Shown here: piece after piece, positions 22,750 to 33,689 of the stretch
How positions within the stretch are numbered: the first letter of the stretch is position 1
How the letters are laid out: each line of letters begins with the position of its first letter
NCBI RefSeq assembly: GCF_036711975.1
Contig: NC_091967.1
Location: 28,830,001-28,894,000, forward strand
DNA length: 64,000 bases
DNA from: Onthophagus taurus
Lineage: Eukaryota; Arthropoda; Insecta; Coleoptera; Scarabaeidae
Direction: 5' to 3'
Notes under the pieces: generated by a model
What the model was told of the DNA's origin: nothing
What the model saw: only the letters and a program-made list of their open reading frames with translations
The model's database searches: none
Position numbers and translations under genes: made by a program

Positions 22750-23390
22750 CTACCACTGTAGGGGTCTGTGGTCGGTGTAAATCGTGAACTTTCGTCCGTA
22801 GAGGTAAGGTCTGAAATGTTCCATAGAACTCAATATGGCTAGTAATTCCTTTTCGGTTGTGGAATAATCAGTTTCAGCGGGATTTAAGGTACGAGAGTAG
22901 TAAGAGATAGGGAGGTCTTCGTTGTCGTGCCTCTTAGAGAGGACACCTCCGATACTGGAAGCATCCATGGTTAATATGAAGTCTTTTGAAAAATCTGGAT
23001 ATTGAAGGATAGGTTTTTCAGTTAGTTTTGCCTTCAAGGTTTGGAATGAATTCTCTTGTTCGCGCGTTCACATAAATTCGACATCCGTTTTAAGGAGTTT
23101 AGTTAGGGGTTTTACGGTAGTTGAAAAATTTGTAATAAATTTTCGATAATAACGGATCATACCCAAAAAGACGCGAATCTCTTTAGCATTGCGCGGCCTT
23201 TGGAGTAGACTGATCGCTCCAACCTTCGCGGGATTGGGCTTGAGACCTTTGTCTGTTATTACGTGCCCGAGATATTGACAAGATTTGTTCAAAAACTCGC
23301 ATTTATTCGGTTGTAGTTTTAATTTATTTGCTCTTAATCTGGAAAATACGTTTTTGAGCTTGGTATTGTGGTCGGATAAAGTGCTACCGT
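22750..23390 (-). pseudogene. Ty3/gypsy reverse transcriptase-RNase H fragment
   Basis: 23390-23068 encodes the end of RT (KLKLQPNKCEFLNKSC, YLGHVITDKGLKPNP, FLGMIRYYRKFI). An in-frame stop and a short gap follow at about 23066, then 23037-22750 encodes RNase H (TMDASSIGGVLSKR, YSRTLNPAETDYSTTEKE, FTIYTDHRPLQW). This is the standard gypsy order. The catalytic YxDD box and the integrase are missing, so only an internal piece about 640 bp long remains. No LTR is recognisable next to it. Confidence 0.88.
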
Positions 23391-23639
23391 AAATTACGAC
23401 AAATTACGACAGTCAGTGTTACTCGATGATGAGTGACGTTGTGTCCTCCGTAGTTGCCGAATCTCAGGATGCTTTCGTTGCGGAAGGCACTTCTGCAGAT
23501 GTCGACTTAAACAGATCAATTACCGATAGTTAATAAAACCTGTCGTTTTCCTTCAAGAGAGCAAGGTTTATTGTTTGATTCGGTTGACGGGTTTCAAAAA
23601 AACGATTACGTTATTAGTTTGGGGGGTTTAATTGGGCCA

Positions 23640-25210
23640 AAAAACATCATTTTTGCTTCTAGAATATCAAACAACCGTATATGTATTTATCTGCAATGGT
23701 CTACTTTGTAAGACACAGAAATTTGCCCTCGGGAAGTATAAGGCTTGGTTCTTTTAGTTTCCCAATCCACAATTGCGTCCGTTACTTGGGTGTAATGATA
23801 GACAACAAGTTAACTTGGAGGAAGCATATTGATAGCATAATGCAAAAATGTGAAAGGTTTTTGAACGTTTTTCGGGTATTTGTGAAAGTTAAATGGGGGG
23901 CCGACATTCACGTGGCACGCGGCTTTTATAGAAACTGTATTAGATCACATTTAGATTTTGGTTGTAGTATATTTGGTAACGCAAAAGAGAATCAATTGAA
24001 ACGTTTAAGAATTATTCAGAGTAAAGCTTTACGCATAGTTTTGGGCGCCATGAATTGCACTCCGGTGGAAGCTTTGAATGTTGAAGCGGTCAAACCACCT
24101 CTTTTTTTACGAAGAATAGTGCTGGCATTTAAACAACTCCTGAAACTAAATGTTTCATCGAATGGTGTTCTTCCGAAGAACATCCATAGACTTACAGTAT
24201 CAACAGTGTCCGGTCGTTTTTGGAGAAGGAAATCTTTACCTCCCCTTGTTGTTGCTTATAGACAGCTCTTCCCAAACCTGCACATTGTGCTGCATCGATC
24301 TATATTCCCTGCTATCCGATATTTTGATTATATTCAACCGATACATGTTATATTCCCTCATTTTGGTGATAACACATTACACAATAAAGGAATATTCAAT
24401 CAGTTAATGAATGAAATTAAATATAGTTTGATTATTTACACAGATGCGTCTAAGATATCTGACGGTTGCGGTTGTGCTTTCTTAGTACACAGCAGTGGGT
24501 ATCACATCAAATTAAAGTTGGACCCTCATAGTAGCATTTTCTCTGCGGAAGCATATGCAAACCTTGAGGCCCTGCGGTATGTTTTGTCAGTCCGTTGCTC
24601 TGTCGTGTCAATATTGTCTGATTCTCAAAGTGTGTTGATGGCTTTAAGACACAAAAAACATTATACTACTCTCCACCCTTGCGTATTGGACATTGTATCC
24701 ACTCTTGTGGCATTGTCGGAACAAGGAATTTCATGCATTATATGGGTGAAAGCACATAGCGGTATAACTCACAACGAACTAGTTGACGTGTTAGCTAAGG
24801 AGGCGATACAGAATGATTAGCACATTGATGTGGGACTCCACTCTGGAGAAGTTCTTTCCCTCTACAGAAATAAAGAAGAGAGAGAGGGATGGATTTCACA
24901 CTGGAAAGCATACTATAATAAAGGAATAACACAATATGCAGTTATACATCCTACTGTCTTGTTTTGCCAGTGGTACATGGGGGTTGAGGTGTCTCGTAGG
25001 TTTTCAGCTATTATTGCACGACTGAAATTTGGTCACGGTCGTTTTCCATCTCACTTGTATAAGATTAAGATTTTGTCATCTCCGACCTGTGAATGTGGAG
25101 CAGAATTTGCGGATCTGAATCACATATTGTTGAGTTGCAAATTTCATGAGAAATACCGCCCAAGATTTATTAATGCGTTGCTTGCCTGTGGTTTTGTTTT
25201 GCCTTCGACG
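23640..25210 (+). pseudogene. I-clade LINE, 5'-truncated ORF2 C-terminus with RNase H
   Basis: The frame 23681-24820 (379 codons) starts in the post-catalytic RT thumb (VRYLGVMIDNKLTWRKHI, FRVFVKVKWGADIHVA) and continues through a connection domain (QSKALRIVLGAMNCTPVEA) to an RNase H domain with YTDASK (D), FSAEAYANLEAL (E), ILSDSQSVLMAL (D) and a C-terminal VKAHSGITHNELVDVLAKEA. A stop at 24818-24820 interrupts ORF2; the frame then resumes at 24830-25306 with the C-terminal CCHC-like region (CECGAEFADLNHILLSC). Encoded RNase H plus this organisation point to the I clade. 5' truncation is the normal outcome of LINE insertion. The 3' end is unclear because it runs into a DUF4817 fragment at about 25207. 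Confidence 0.88.
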
Positions 25211-25345
25211 ACTGAAGACATGACGACTTTGCTGTGGTCGGTAAGGAAAGCGCTCGGCATACAATCTTTCAGCAGCCCGAAAATTTTGTCTGCATTCCCC
25301 CAATAACATCAACATGTCATACGCTTCTTCATTGTTGAAAGGCAT
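25207..25345 (-). pseudogene. DUF4817 N-terminal fragment of an IS630-like transposase
   Basis: The minus strand from ATG 25345 reads MPFNNEEAYDMLMLLGEC and RAAERLYAERFPYR, a clear DUF4817 start as in the intact transposase at 9725-10741 but divergent from it. It then runs antisense into the LINE ORF. Either an IS630-like fragment was joined to the LINE 3' end, or the LINE inserted into it. Only about 46 codons remain. Confidence 0.6.
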
Positions 25346-25880
25346 GTTGATGTTTAAATAAAATTCTAATTAGTTGTTCAAGATAAATACGAAGAATTGA
25401 TAACTGCTAGTTTCACAAAGTTGACGTTCTGTCAATAACAATTAAATAATTTTATTTTTTTTTTATAATATTTACTTTATTAAGTTTTATTATTTAGTGT
25501 TTTGTAATATTCTTCTGTGGTAAAAAAAACTCCTTGTTATTTTATTCATTTTGTTAGTAAAAACAATTTCTTGTTATTAACCAGCCATTTCTAAATTACA
25601 CGATTTTTCAAAACGACGAATAGCGACATCTATTTGTCAACTTAAATAACACCGGTAAAAAGTACCAACAATTAGGGTTTATTATTTCGAAAACGATTAG
25701 CAATATAAAATTTTTTTTCAAGCGAAAGAGATTTCTATTGAAGAGTTCTTTACGATGATATCGTAATTGACCCCTCTTTACATATAAAATATTAAAGTAC
25801 TACTCAATTGCACCCACTTCCGGATGTTGTTGGTCGGTCGTAACACACTATCTAGAAGGAGGGTGTCTGCTTTAGTTGAC
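25346..25880. other. AT-rich spacer
   Basis: No gene or RNA motif is seen. T and A runs are prominent at 25440-25560. Confidence 0.4.
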
Positions 25881-25887
25881 GAATTTT

Positions 25888-27040
25888 TTATTTCAACGCT
25901 CTAGGACTCACCGTTTCCGAATAAATTGGCTGGTACGGGTGGTCTGGGACACCCTGTACATCGCACACTTCTAGCAATGTGCCTTTACCATGGTAGATTT
26001 CAAAATCTAACGCTAATCCTTGTGGTGTTGCACATACAAAATTCTTTAGACCTTCAGGAGTAGATTTGCCTCTGACAAACTGTTTGATCCCACATACTCC
26101 TGTAAATGGGATCATCTGTTAATCTATGGCCACTATTTGGCGCCGTTCTAAAGATAAACAACCATTTCGAATTTTATTTATCAGTGGCCTAATTTTCCAC
26201 AGCTTATCTTTTCTTTTGATTTCTTCTGGTACATCATTATCGACAACAACTTTTAAATGGGTTCTCAGAGAGAAGGACCTTCGTCTAGATATACTTTTAA
26301 CAATACGCTCCACCCGAGTAGTAGTCGCCCAAAACATTTTAATATGAGGGAATTTCAAGCATGACATTAAAATTGAAATTCCAAGAAATTTGTTTACTTC
26401 ATCTATCGACAAATTCATGGGTTTATTATCATGGTCCAAGGACTACTTCAAATTGGTACAGGAGCAAATGTTTTCTATGACTGAGTCATCTAGATACATT
26501 GTAATGTAATCTTTGACAGACCAGTCTTTTCTCTCCAAACTAGTATCAAACTCTTGCGTATCAAATAGTGGTCCTTGAAACCTGATAACAAGAGAATTTG
26601 CTTCAAATAACAAATTGATAATAACCGAACACTTTTCGGGCTGAATGTAACTGAAAGTTTTTTACATACCTTTCAGTCTTTTTCCAAGTTTTTCGCCCAT
26701 AGCGATTCTTCAATTCACTTATTGGAATATCAAATTCCGGGTCAGAATCTGAACTTGATTCATCTGATGATTGCTCCTCAGCTTGTTGTTCAGCATTCGC
26801 TTCAATAGGACCTTGATTGACGAAATTTCCAACCGTTTCCTGCTCTTCATTTTCAGAGTCATCATTGTCCTCATCAAAACCTTCAATATCAGAGACATCC
26901 AAACACGCTAGTAATGCCTCGTCATCCTCTCCAGGTCTAAGATGAGTTTTGTTGCCAAATATTGCTATGGTAGAAATAAATAAAATTGTTTTGAAATGTA
27001 GGCAAAAAGATTCCATGTACATTTAAATGGACGTGAACTA
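25888..27040 (-). pseudogene. piggyBac-2 transposase, N-terminal and central remnant
   Basis: 27022-26603: an acidic N-terminal region (DVSDIEGFDEDNDDSENEEQ, SSDESSSDSDPEFD) as usual in piggyBac proteins. 26439-26119: LSIDEVNKFLGISILM and ERIVKSISRRRSF, the start of the DDE_Tnp_1_7 domain. 26115-25888: [17 protein letters not shown], then [20 protein letters not shown]. The aspartate that normally sits two or three residues before MIPF lies at the junction of two frames. The C-terminal catalytic part and the cysteine-rich domain are gone. Stops and frameshifts separate the pieces. Confidence 0.82.
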
Positions 27041-27409
27041 TTTCTAACCTTACAATGTGGATGTAGCCATAAATTGGTTTAATTAATATGTAGAAGTGAA
27101 GAAGGGATCATAAACTACTCCGTAGTACTGATTTTGCACAAGATATTGAAAAATTTTACGTAAAACTTACCGTCAAAAGTTGCTTGTTTAAAGGCACTTA
27201 TGTTCTTGCACGTTAAAACATTAGTCATCCGTTAAACTTGCACATTAAACCCACAGATGGCAGCAACAGCCTGTACATTTTGATGGACACACGGTTCCCA
27301 AAGCATAGAACAATAATTTAACATTATAATGGTATAAAAACAAAGTGTCCATTAAAATGGACCTGGGATCTGAAGAGGATATAGATTTTCCATTTTTGAT
27401 AATAATTGA

Positions 27410-28265
27410 TCACTATAAGAGTCAGTGTTTGACCAACCTTTTATCCTTTTAATTTTACAGATTGATTACTGTTTAAGGGTGTTCAATTACTTTTATTGTT
27501 ATAAAAAAGGCTTAAAAAAATAGAAAAGAACCAAACATTTACACTTATGTTTATATTAGGCTTAAATATTTATAAAATTTAAAATCGGTTAAAAAACTCA
27601 GTGTTTGACGTGTTTATGTCCTGTAAATGACCAAAAGAAGAATCAGTAATTGACCGCATATTTAAACTAATTGTATCTTAGTTTTAAAGTATAAAAGTTT
27701 TGGTCAAATACTAAACAATTTAAACAGGAAGATATAAGTTTTAAAAACAGGTATTACACATTTTTCCGTTTTATTAATCAAATATAAATACTTGTGAGAT
27801 TATACCACAACCAATTCGTCTAGTATTTGACCGTTTGGTCAAACACTAATTTTTAATTAAATTTAGAACTACTAGTCTTTGACCGCCTTTATTTTCACAA
27901 ATAATTAATTAAAGCGGTAATTTTTTAATACAACCAATAGAAAACATTATTAGATCACTGGCAAACAAAAAAAAACACCATACATGCAAAAACGGCTGAA
28001 TAATACGACCTTGTTTAGGCGAATTTCTAAACATAAAAATTACCATTTTTAGCACGATGTGAATAGGCCGGCAGTTGGTGCAAATTAAACAACAAGAACT
28101 CAAGAACGGTATGGTCGTAGACTTTTTGCGTAGTAGGAGGTGGAGAAGAGACTGGTGGCTATTTGTGGACAGATTTATTTTTTTTAGATATTCCTTGGAA
28201 CCTTAATTTTTCATTTTTTTACAAAAACGGTCAAACACTGACCAACGGTCAATTACTGGCGTTTT
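27410..28265. repeat. Cluster of TCAGTGTTTGACC motifs, both orientations
   Basis: The 13-mer TCAGTGTTTGACC or close variants occur near 27430, 27600, 27648 (GTAATTGACC), 27822, 27833 (inverted), 27878, 28227 (inverted) and 28246. Inverted copies at the two margins suggest a non-autonomous DNA element with subterminal repeats. No ORF of a known family; 28103-27909 is a short open frame without recognisable motif. Confidence 0.5.
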
Positions 28266-28535
28266 ACCCTAGTTGGAAGAAGTCAAATAGAAGTTAAGAC
28301 AACGATACTGTCTTTAATTATTAATTGGTCACCTTTGCCAATCTTCCCAATACTGAATAGAGAAGAACACTTAAGCTTGTCGCTCACTTGCCCGTCACAG
28401 CACGGCTCGATGCCGTCCATCGCCTGGCAGCGACGGATGGCAGGGTCGCTTACTTCTCCGGCGGTAACCAGTAACTATGCTGCGTGATGTGAATGGAAAC
28501 GTTTTTAGTTTACATCTACCAGCGACAGATTCACC

Positions 28536-30830
28536 ATGTTTGTCAACAGTAGTTCCGACGATGAAGAAGTTATGATAGTGGCCGCAATACTAGCAGAAGA
28601 TGAGAGCAAGAAAAAGAGAAAGAGAAGCACTTGGATTCACCCCATTAATAGAAAAAGATTAAATCTTGGAGAGTTCCATCATCTATTTAATGACCTGAAA
28701 GAAGATGAGAATAAATTTTTCCAATATTTTAGAATGTCACCAACTAAATTTTCGGAACTTGGTGATATTCTAGAGCATGAATTAACATTCCAGAACACTT
28801 CATTTCGAAGAGCAGTATCAAAGGAAGAAAGGCTTGATGTAGCATTAAGGTTAGTAATAAACAATTATTTTAAGTCGAGTTTATTAAAGAAAATCTCGTC
28901 CAGCAAAAAATTAAAAATAATAGTTATTCCTAAAAAAAAAATTTTTTTTAGATAACATATAAGAACAAATTACGCTCTAGTAGTTCATGGTATCTCTGTT
29001 ACCGTCGTTATTGTCGACATTATCGTTCCTAAGGTCATTTGATGGAATTAGCAGGCTGTCCAATGCTGTTGTTTGTGGTTCAGAGTATGACATGTAAGAT
29101 CGTGTGGTTGTAGGATGCTGCGTTTGAGGCCGCGAATATGGCAACTGATATGGTTCTTGCTGAAATTGTGGTTGTGGTGGTAGGGGCATAGTGCCTTGCT
29201 TTTGATGATGAAAGGATGCAAATGGAAAACGATGAGTATCAAAAGCCGTTCCCTGACCAGGCATCGAGCTGAAATTCATATTTGTTCTCTCCGCGTCACT
29301 CACTATTGAACATATTTTGGATTTGACCTCTATTTGCAATTGCGGAGAAAATGTTTTTACAGTCTCCGCCATACATTCAAAAATTTGTTGATAGGGTCAG
29401 AAGTATGCGGTATTTCCGGAGTAGGCCGTCTTCTTTTATCATTTAAATAATTTTGCAATACTTCTGCCGATAATAAGGTAGCATTTTTCTTCTGATGAAT
29501 GTTGTCCTTTTTTTTGGCTAACATTTGCGTTTTATTAAGAGTAGCATTGCACGCTGTAGACGTAGAAGAGCAGCTTGCAATACTGAGAGGACTGACTACT
29601 TCGATATTTATGTCCTGCTCCTGCGCTTCTGTTTCTGACGAGTCAGATATATCAACATTGCTGATTTGTTTTCTATCTGCCAAAAACGGTTCCAGAAATG
29701 ACATCTGCTTATCATATCGCCAACTTTTCTTTTTTTCTGCTGATTGACCACTTCTGGTTTTCTGAGATTTCATGGATTTTCGGAAACTGTCCCTCAACGT
29801 TCCCCATCTTTTTTTGCATTCGGAAACTAAAAATGAAACAAAAAAAGTATAGCTGATAATTTTCACTACCTAACCAGGTTTTGTTTTAGATTTTTTGATA
29901 CGGGATTTTTTGACATTTCGAACAATTGCATTTAGCTACCGACTTGGAGAAACAACAGTTCGTAACATAGTTTATGGAACTTGTGAGGCTATATGGAAAA
30001 AATTGGGACCGTTGGTAATACCTTCTCCTTCAAAAGAAAGTTGGATACAAAATGAACATGATTTCCAAAGATTATGGAATTTTCCCAACTCTATTGCTGC
30101 CATCGACGGAAAGCACGTAGTTACCGATAAACCCCCTTATAGTGGCTCATTATATTTTAACTACAAAAAGACATTTAGTATTGTTTTACTTGCATTTGTA
30201 GATGCACATTGTAAATTCACTGCCATTGATGTAGGCGCCTATGGAAGAAATAGCGATGGTGGAATATTTGCAAATTCTGCAATTGGAAAGAAAATGTTCA
30301 AAAATAATCTGGATTTACCTCAAGATAAAGCTTTACCTGGCACTAATGTAATTATGCCTCATGTCTTTGTAGGAGATGAGGCTTTTCCTCTACACAAACA
30401 TTTAATGCGACCTTATCCAGGTGGCGAAATACTGAATAACGAAGAAATTAAAATCTTTAATTACAGGCTCAATAGAGCTACACGTGTTTCAGAAAATGCT
30501 TTCGGAATTTTGACAAAGAGATTTCGTATTTATCAAAGACGCTTGCAAATTATCCCTGAGCACCTCGATAAAGTTGTACTTGCTACATGTTGTTTGCATA
30601 ACTTTCTTCGAAATGATACATGCCATTGGACCGAAAACGACGAAGATAATCAACCCTCACACGGATTAACAGATATGTCAGGAATAGGTGGAACTTCAAC
30701 TGCACTTGCAATGGAGATTAGAAATACATTTAAAAATTACTTCTCTGGGACTGGTTCCATATCATGGCAAATGGCAACAGTTAGGAAAGGCAAAAGAAAT
30801 ACGGCAGTCAATATTGAGACTGACACTTAG
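28536..30830 (+). CDS. PIF/Harbinger DDE transposase (HARBI1-like), two exons
   Basis: Exon 1 (28536 to about 28849) encodes MFVNSSSDDEEV, then a helical HARBI1 N-domain ending SKEERLDVALR. The donor GTTAGT follows, and the acceptor TTTTAG lies at 29884-29889. Exon 2 (about 29890-30830) holds the DDE_Tnp_4 nuclease: FSYRLGETTVRNIV, then the first Asp in AAIDGKHV, GDEAFPLHKHLMRPYPG with the second Asp, and RVSENAFGIL with the catalytic Glu. Just after the acceptor the frame that joins exon 1 does not continue into the nuclease frame: one extra G, or two missing bases, near 29902. So this copy is probably frameshifted, unless the base call or splice site differs. The enzyme cuts the element and inserts it at TWA. 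The whole intron (28850-29889) houses exon 2 of the MADF gene on the other strand. Confidence 0.85.
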
Positions 30831-31185
30831 TAATTATTGTGCAATAACAATATGTGGCACAATTCATTTCATTAAAAATAAAATAAAATATATAAGCACG
30901 TAACGGTTGTAAAAATTGGTTTTATCGAGATAAAAAATTCTTTAAATATTTTTTAAAATTACAAACCGTCGCTTGTTTACTGTATACTATCCATTCAATA
31001 AATAAAAAATATATAATTATAAATATTAAAAATATATAATGTCAATATTTACCAGGTCTATTTATTTCTCCTCCAATTTCCTCCCATATGTTATCCTTCA
31101 CCTGTTGATTATGGTAGTCCTTGTTACTCAAATCATAAATTTCCTTATATTTTTGAACCAAGCAAATTAATTTTTCGTCATCCAT
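28977..31185 (-). CDS. Harbinger MADF-domain partner protein, two exons
   Basis: Exon 1 (31185-31053) starts MDDEKLICLVQKYKEIYDLS and carries the first helices of a MADF domain. It ends at a good donor (G/GTAAAT); the acceptor ATTTTTAG precedes exon 2 at 29826. Exon 2 begins with SECKKRWGTLRDSFRKS, completing the domain, and continues with RYDKQMSFLEPFL, an acidic SDSSETEAQEQD stretch and a Q/P-rich tail to 28977. At about 29360 the frame changes (29866-29357 versus 29372-28977), with the MAETVKTFSPQLQIEVK segment in the second frame, so one small frameshift is likely. In Harbinger systems the MADF/Myb-like protein binds the TIRs and carries the transposase into the nucleus. Its 1.2-kb intron contains exon 2 of the transposase. 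Confidence 0.82.
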
Positions 31186-31539
31186 TTTAAAAAGTAGTGT
31201 CTTCTCTTGCGTGCACTACAGAACTTAAGAGCTGTGTGCAGCGAAAAAATACAAAAATGAACAAGTTTGGACATGTCGCTCCTAGTTGACGTTATTTAAT
31301 GCAGGCCGATGCCGGCCGACTCTGCGCTCACTTGCCCAGCGCAGCACGGTACAGTCCGTTTTTCACCGGAAAGGATCGGAGACCGGCAATCCATTCCGTC
31401 GACGGCCGGTCTGAGCCGTGCTGTGTCGGACTAGTGAGCGGTTGTTCATTCAATTGCATTGTTCCGATTCTATCCGGATTTTGACGGCACGTGCTGTGCC
31501 GTGCTGTGACGGGCAAGTAAGCGACAAGCTTTATTAAGT

Positions 31540-32832
31540 TATTACATCATACTTATACTTTCGGATTTTTGCAGCAGCCTGTCCAGATTTTGTTTTTCTT
31601 TTCTGAAGTGTCCTACGTAGCTAATCTCGAATAGAAGCCCATTTCTTTTTACATTCATCCACTCCACCTGTATCAAAAAGAAATGTAACATAGACTAAAT
31701 GTTTTGTTTCAGGTATCTTGCAACTGGAGATAGTTTTAAGACCATACCTTTCAGCTATAGATTGGGAAAATCAACGGTTGCTGCTAAAGTCCACGATACC
31801 TGCAGGGCAATAGTAGAGGTACTTTTGCACGAAGTGATGTCGATGCCAAATGAAGACAGGTGGAACACTATAGCTAATGAATATTGGGAAAAGTGGCAGT
31901 TCCCTAACTGTATCGGGCTTTGGATGGAAAGCACGTAACAATACAAGCTCCAAAATTGTCGGGAAGTCTGTACTGGAACTACAAAAAAATGGAAAACTGG
32001 AAAACTTACTCTATTGTGATACTGGCTCTGGTTGATCCGTGTTACAATTTCATTCAAGCTTTCCCTCTCACAACTAACATCATGAGGCCATTTCCTAGGA
32101 AAGATCTGACAGATGAGAAGAGAATTTTTAACTATCGGTTAAACAGGGCTAGAAGGTTATCTGAAAATGCATTTGGCATGTTGACGCCAAAATTTCGAAT
32201 TTTCATGAGATTATTTCAAGGATCACCTGATAACATAAGACGAGTTGTTCTAGCAGCATGTATCCTGCACAACTTCATTCGAAAGAACGAAGGCTATAAT
32301 TTGCCTCAAGAAAGTCAAACTACTGATTCGAAATAAAGTAAAGTAAATAAAGTAAATAAAGTAATCTTCAGATCTTACCCTGCCGTCGCGGTAGGGCAAC
32401 AGAAGAAGCATTTGCGGTGCGGGAGCAGTTCAAACATTTCTTTAATTCCCCAGAAGTGTAGTGTAGAGTGGCAAGAACGAAAGGCCCTGATGATTTGACT
32501 AACAAAACACAACGTTGTCTACATAATCATTTTATTTCGGTGATTTTGGTGTAACGCAATAAGCCATAACATTCACAGTGCTGAAACAAATCCAACGACA
32601 CCTCATTTATCAAAATCAGTTTAACCGTTTTCAAGTTATGGTGGAACAGACGAACAGACAAAATTATGGTTATGAAGATAAAATTGTGGACTTACCTGCA
32701 ACCTCCAAGGTGGTTGCAATTACTTTCCACATTAGTTCTTTATAGTCGGCGTTCTGTATGCTTTTCGTTAGACTGGTCATACAGCACTGGATAATTTATA
32801 ATTTCCTCAACCAATTTTTCTACATCCATTTT
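31540..32832 (-). pseudogene. Harbinger-2 MADF partner gene, split remnant
   Basis: 32832-32694 reads MDVEKLVEEIINYPVLYDQS and, after a frameshift, MWKVIATTLEVAG before a GTAAG donor. 31665-31540 reads VDECKKKWASIRD, a stop, then KTKSGQAAAK, i.e. the second half of the MADF domain with an upstream acceptor. The exon ends at the TTA that flanks Harbinger-1, so Harbinger-1 probably landed next to or in this gene. Same interlocked arrangement as in Harbinger-1. Confidence 0.65.
31690..32459 (+). pseudogene. Harbinger-2 transposase, exon-2 remnant
   Basis: 31711-31930 encodes LATGDSFKTIPFSYRLGKST and WQFPNCIG; the next bases are frameshifted through the first catalytic Asp (about 31918). 31920-32336 encodes APKLSGSLYWNYKK, TYSIVILALVDPCYNF, then jumps to IMRPFPRKDL, so about 150 bp with the second Asp are deleted. 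RRLSENAFGML keeps the Glu. The tail ends AVREQFKHFFNSPEV at 32459. Older than Harbinger-1. Confidence 0.8.
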
Positions 32833-33010
32833 GATTTACTAAAATATAATATTTGTAATACTATTAAAACTTTTCTTTTTATTTCCTACACCGCACCGTG
32901 CCCGTCAAGACGTAAGCTAAACTAGTCGGGCACGTTGCGCCCTCGGTGTGATGTTGTTGGTTGTGTCAGTCTCTCGCCGTGCGTAGTCCAACACAGGACA
33001 ATCACACGGT
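32460..33010. other. Harbinger-2 flank, GC-rich subterminal block
   Basis: Apart from the MADF exon, 32880-33005 is GC-rich with inverted pieces (GCACCGTGCCCGTC, GTCGGGCACGTTGCG, CACACGGTGCGG) resembling the subterminal repeats of Harbinger-1. It is the probable right end of Harbinger-2; the exact terminus is not resolved. Confidence 0.4.
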
Positions 33011-33014
33011 GCGG

Positions 33015-33630
33015 TTATGTGTGTCTACTCCTTAAGTCGGTTTTTTCAGTGACGCTGACGTGGATTGACGCGAGAACTCGAGAGGAAAGGTCTTCTAGTC
33101 TTTGGTAAAAGGATGAGACGTTTTCGGTAAAGTCCTGCTTAGTGCCACTGAGTACCTCTAGTAATTGATCAACTGACTTTTTGTCTTGATAAAGGTTAAT
33201 CAAGAGGTCAGAAATTTCTTCCCGAGTCTTGAGGTTGCAACGAACGTCTACATGTTCGCGTGCGCGATCGATTATTTTGCGTTTTACAAACAAGAGCAGA
33301 GGTAACTTGTTGGGAAGGGTCAGCTAATTCGAAAACCGAATCCACTTGTTTGATAAAGCATCTGAGTTTGAATCTGTCATCAGTGAAATTGTCCGAAATT
33401 AAACGGATGAGAAATTCAAGAGGAAAATTCCTATCGCAAGGGTTAGCGGGCGCTGTGGAATTGTTGTTATTACACGAATTAGTGTAATTGGAGAGTTTGA
33501 GAAAGAATTTTAAAATGGGGTTTTGGAGATTGTAGGGAAAGCAAGCTTTGAAGCAAAAATGCAAAGTTTCTACCCTTAAGAATTTTCTGAGTTTTCCTCG
33601 GCCTCGGGCTGAAGTTGCTACGTTCAGGGG
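33015..33630 (-). pseudogene. LTR-retrotransposon gag fragment
   Basis: 33564-33208 reads PLEFLIRLISDNFTDDRFKL and FIKQVDSVFELADPSQQ. A +1 change near 33290 leads into 33293-33015, FVKRKIIDRAREHVDV then REEISDLLINLYQDKKSV and SFYQRLEDLSSRVLAS. This is the capsid-like helical core of an insect Ty3/gypsy gag. No protease or RT follows. The flank 33690-33800 (GGCGGACCAAAAGG) could be leader sequence. Isolated fragment. Confidence 0.65.
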
Positions 33631-33689
33631 ACAATGGATTAATAAGTCTGTAATAAATGTTTGAAAAATTTAAATAATAATCCAATCAG

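Larger units (their letters stand above)
28374..31530. mobile_element. Harbinger-1 (PIF/Harbinger) transposon, both ends present
   Basis: Inverted termini: left AGCTTGTCGCTCACTTGCCC from 28374; right, reverse complemented, AGCTTGTCGCTTACTTGCCC ending at 31530. The match runs on through GTCACAGCACGGC. TTA flanks both ends (28371-28373 and 31531-31533), the expected 3-bp duplication. GC-rich subterminal repeats with GCCG, CACGG and AGTGAGCG motifs lie at 28380-28450 and 31295-31500. Two genes are inside: a transposase (+) and a MADF partner (-). At 3157 bp it has the size of an autonomous element, and it is the best preserved Harbinger of the four here. Confidence 0.93.

Noticed and set aside
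24150-24407. 85-aa plus-strand ORF
   Set aside because: Second-frame shadow of the I-type LINE ORF2.
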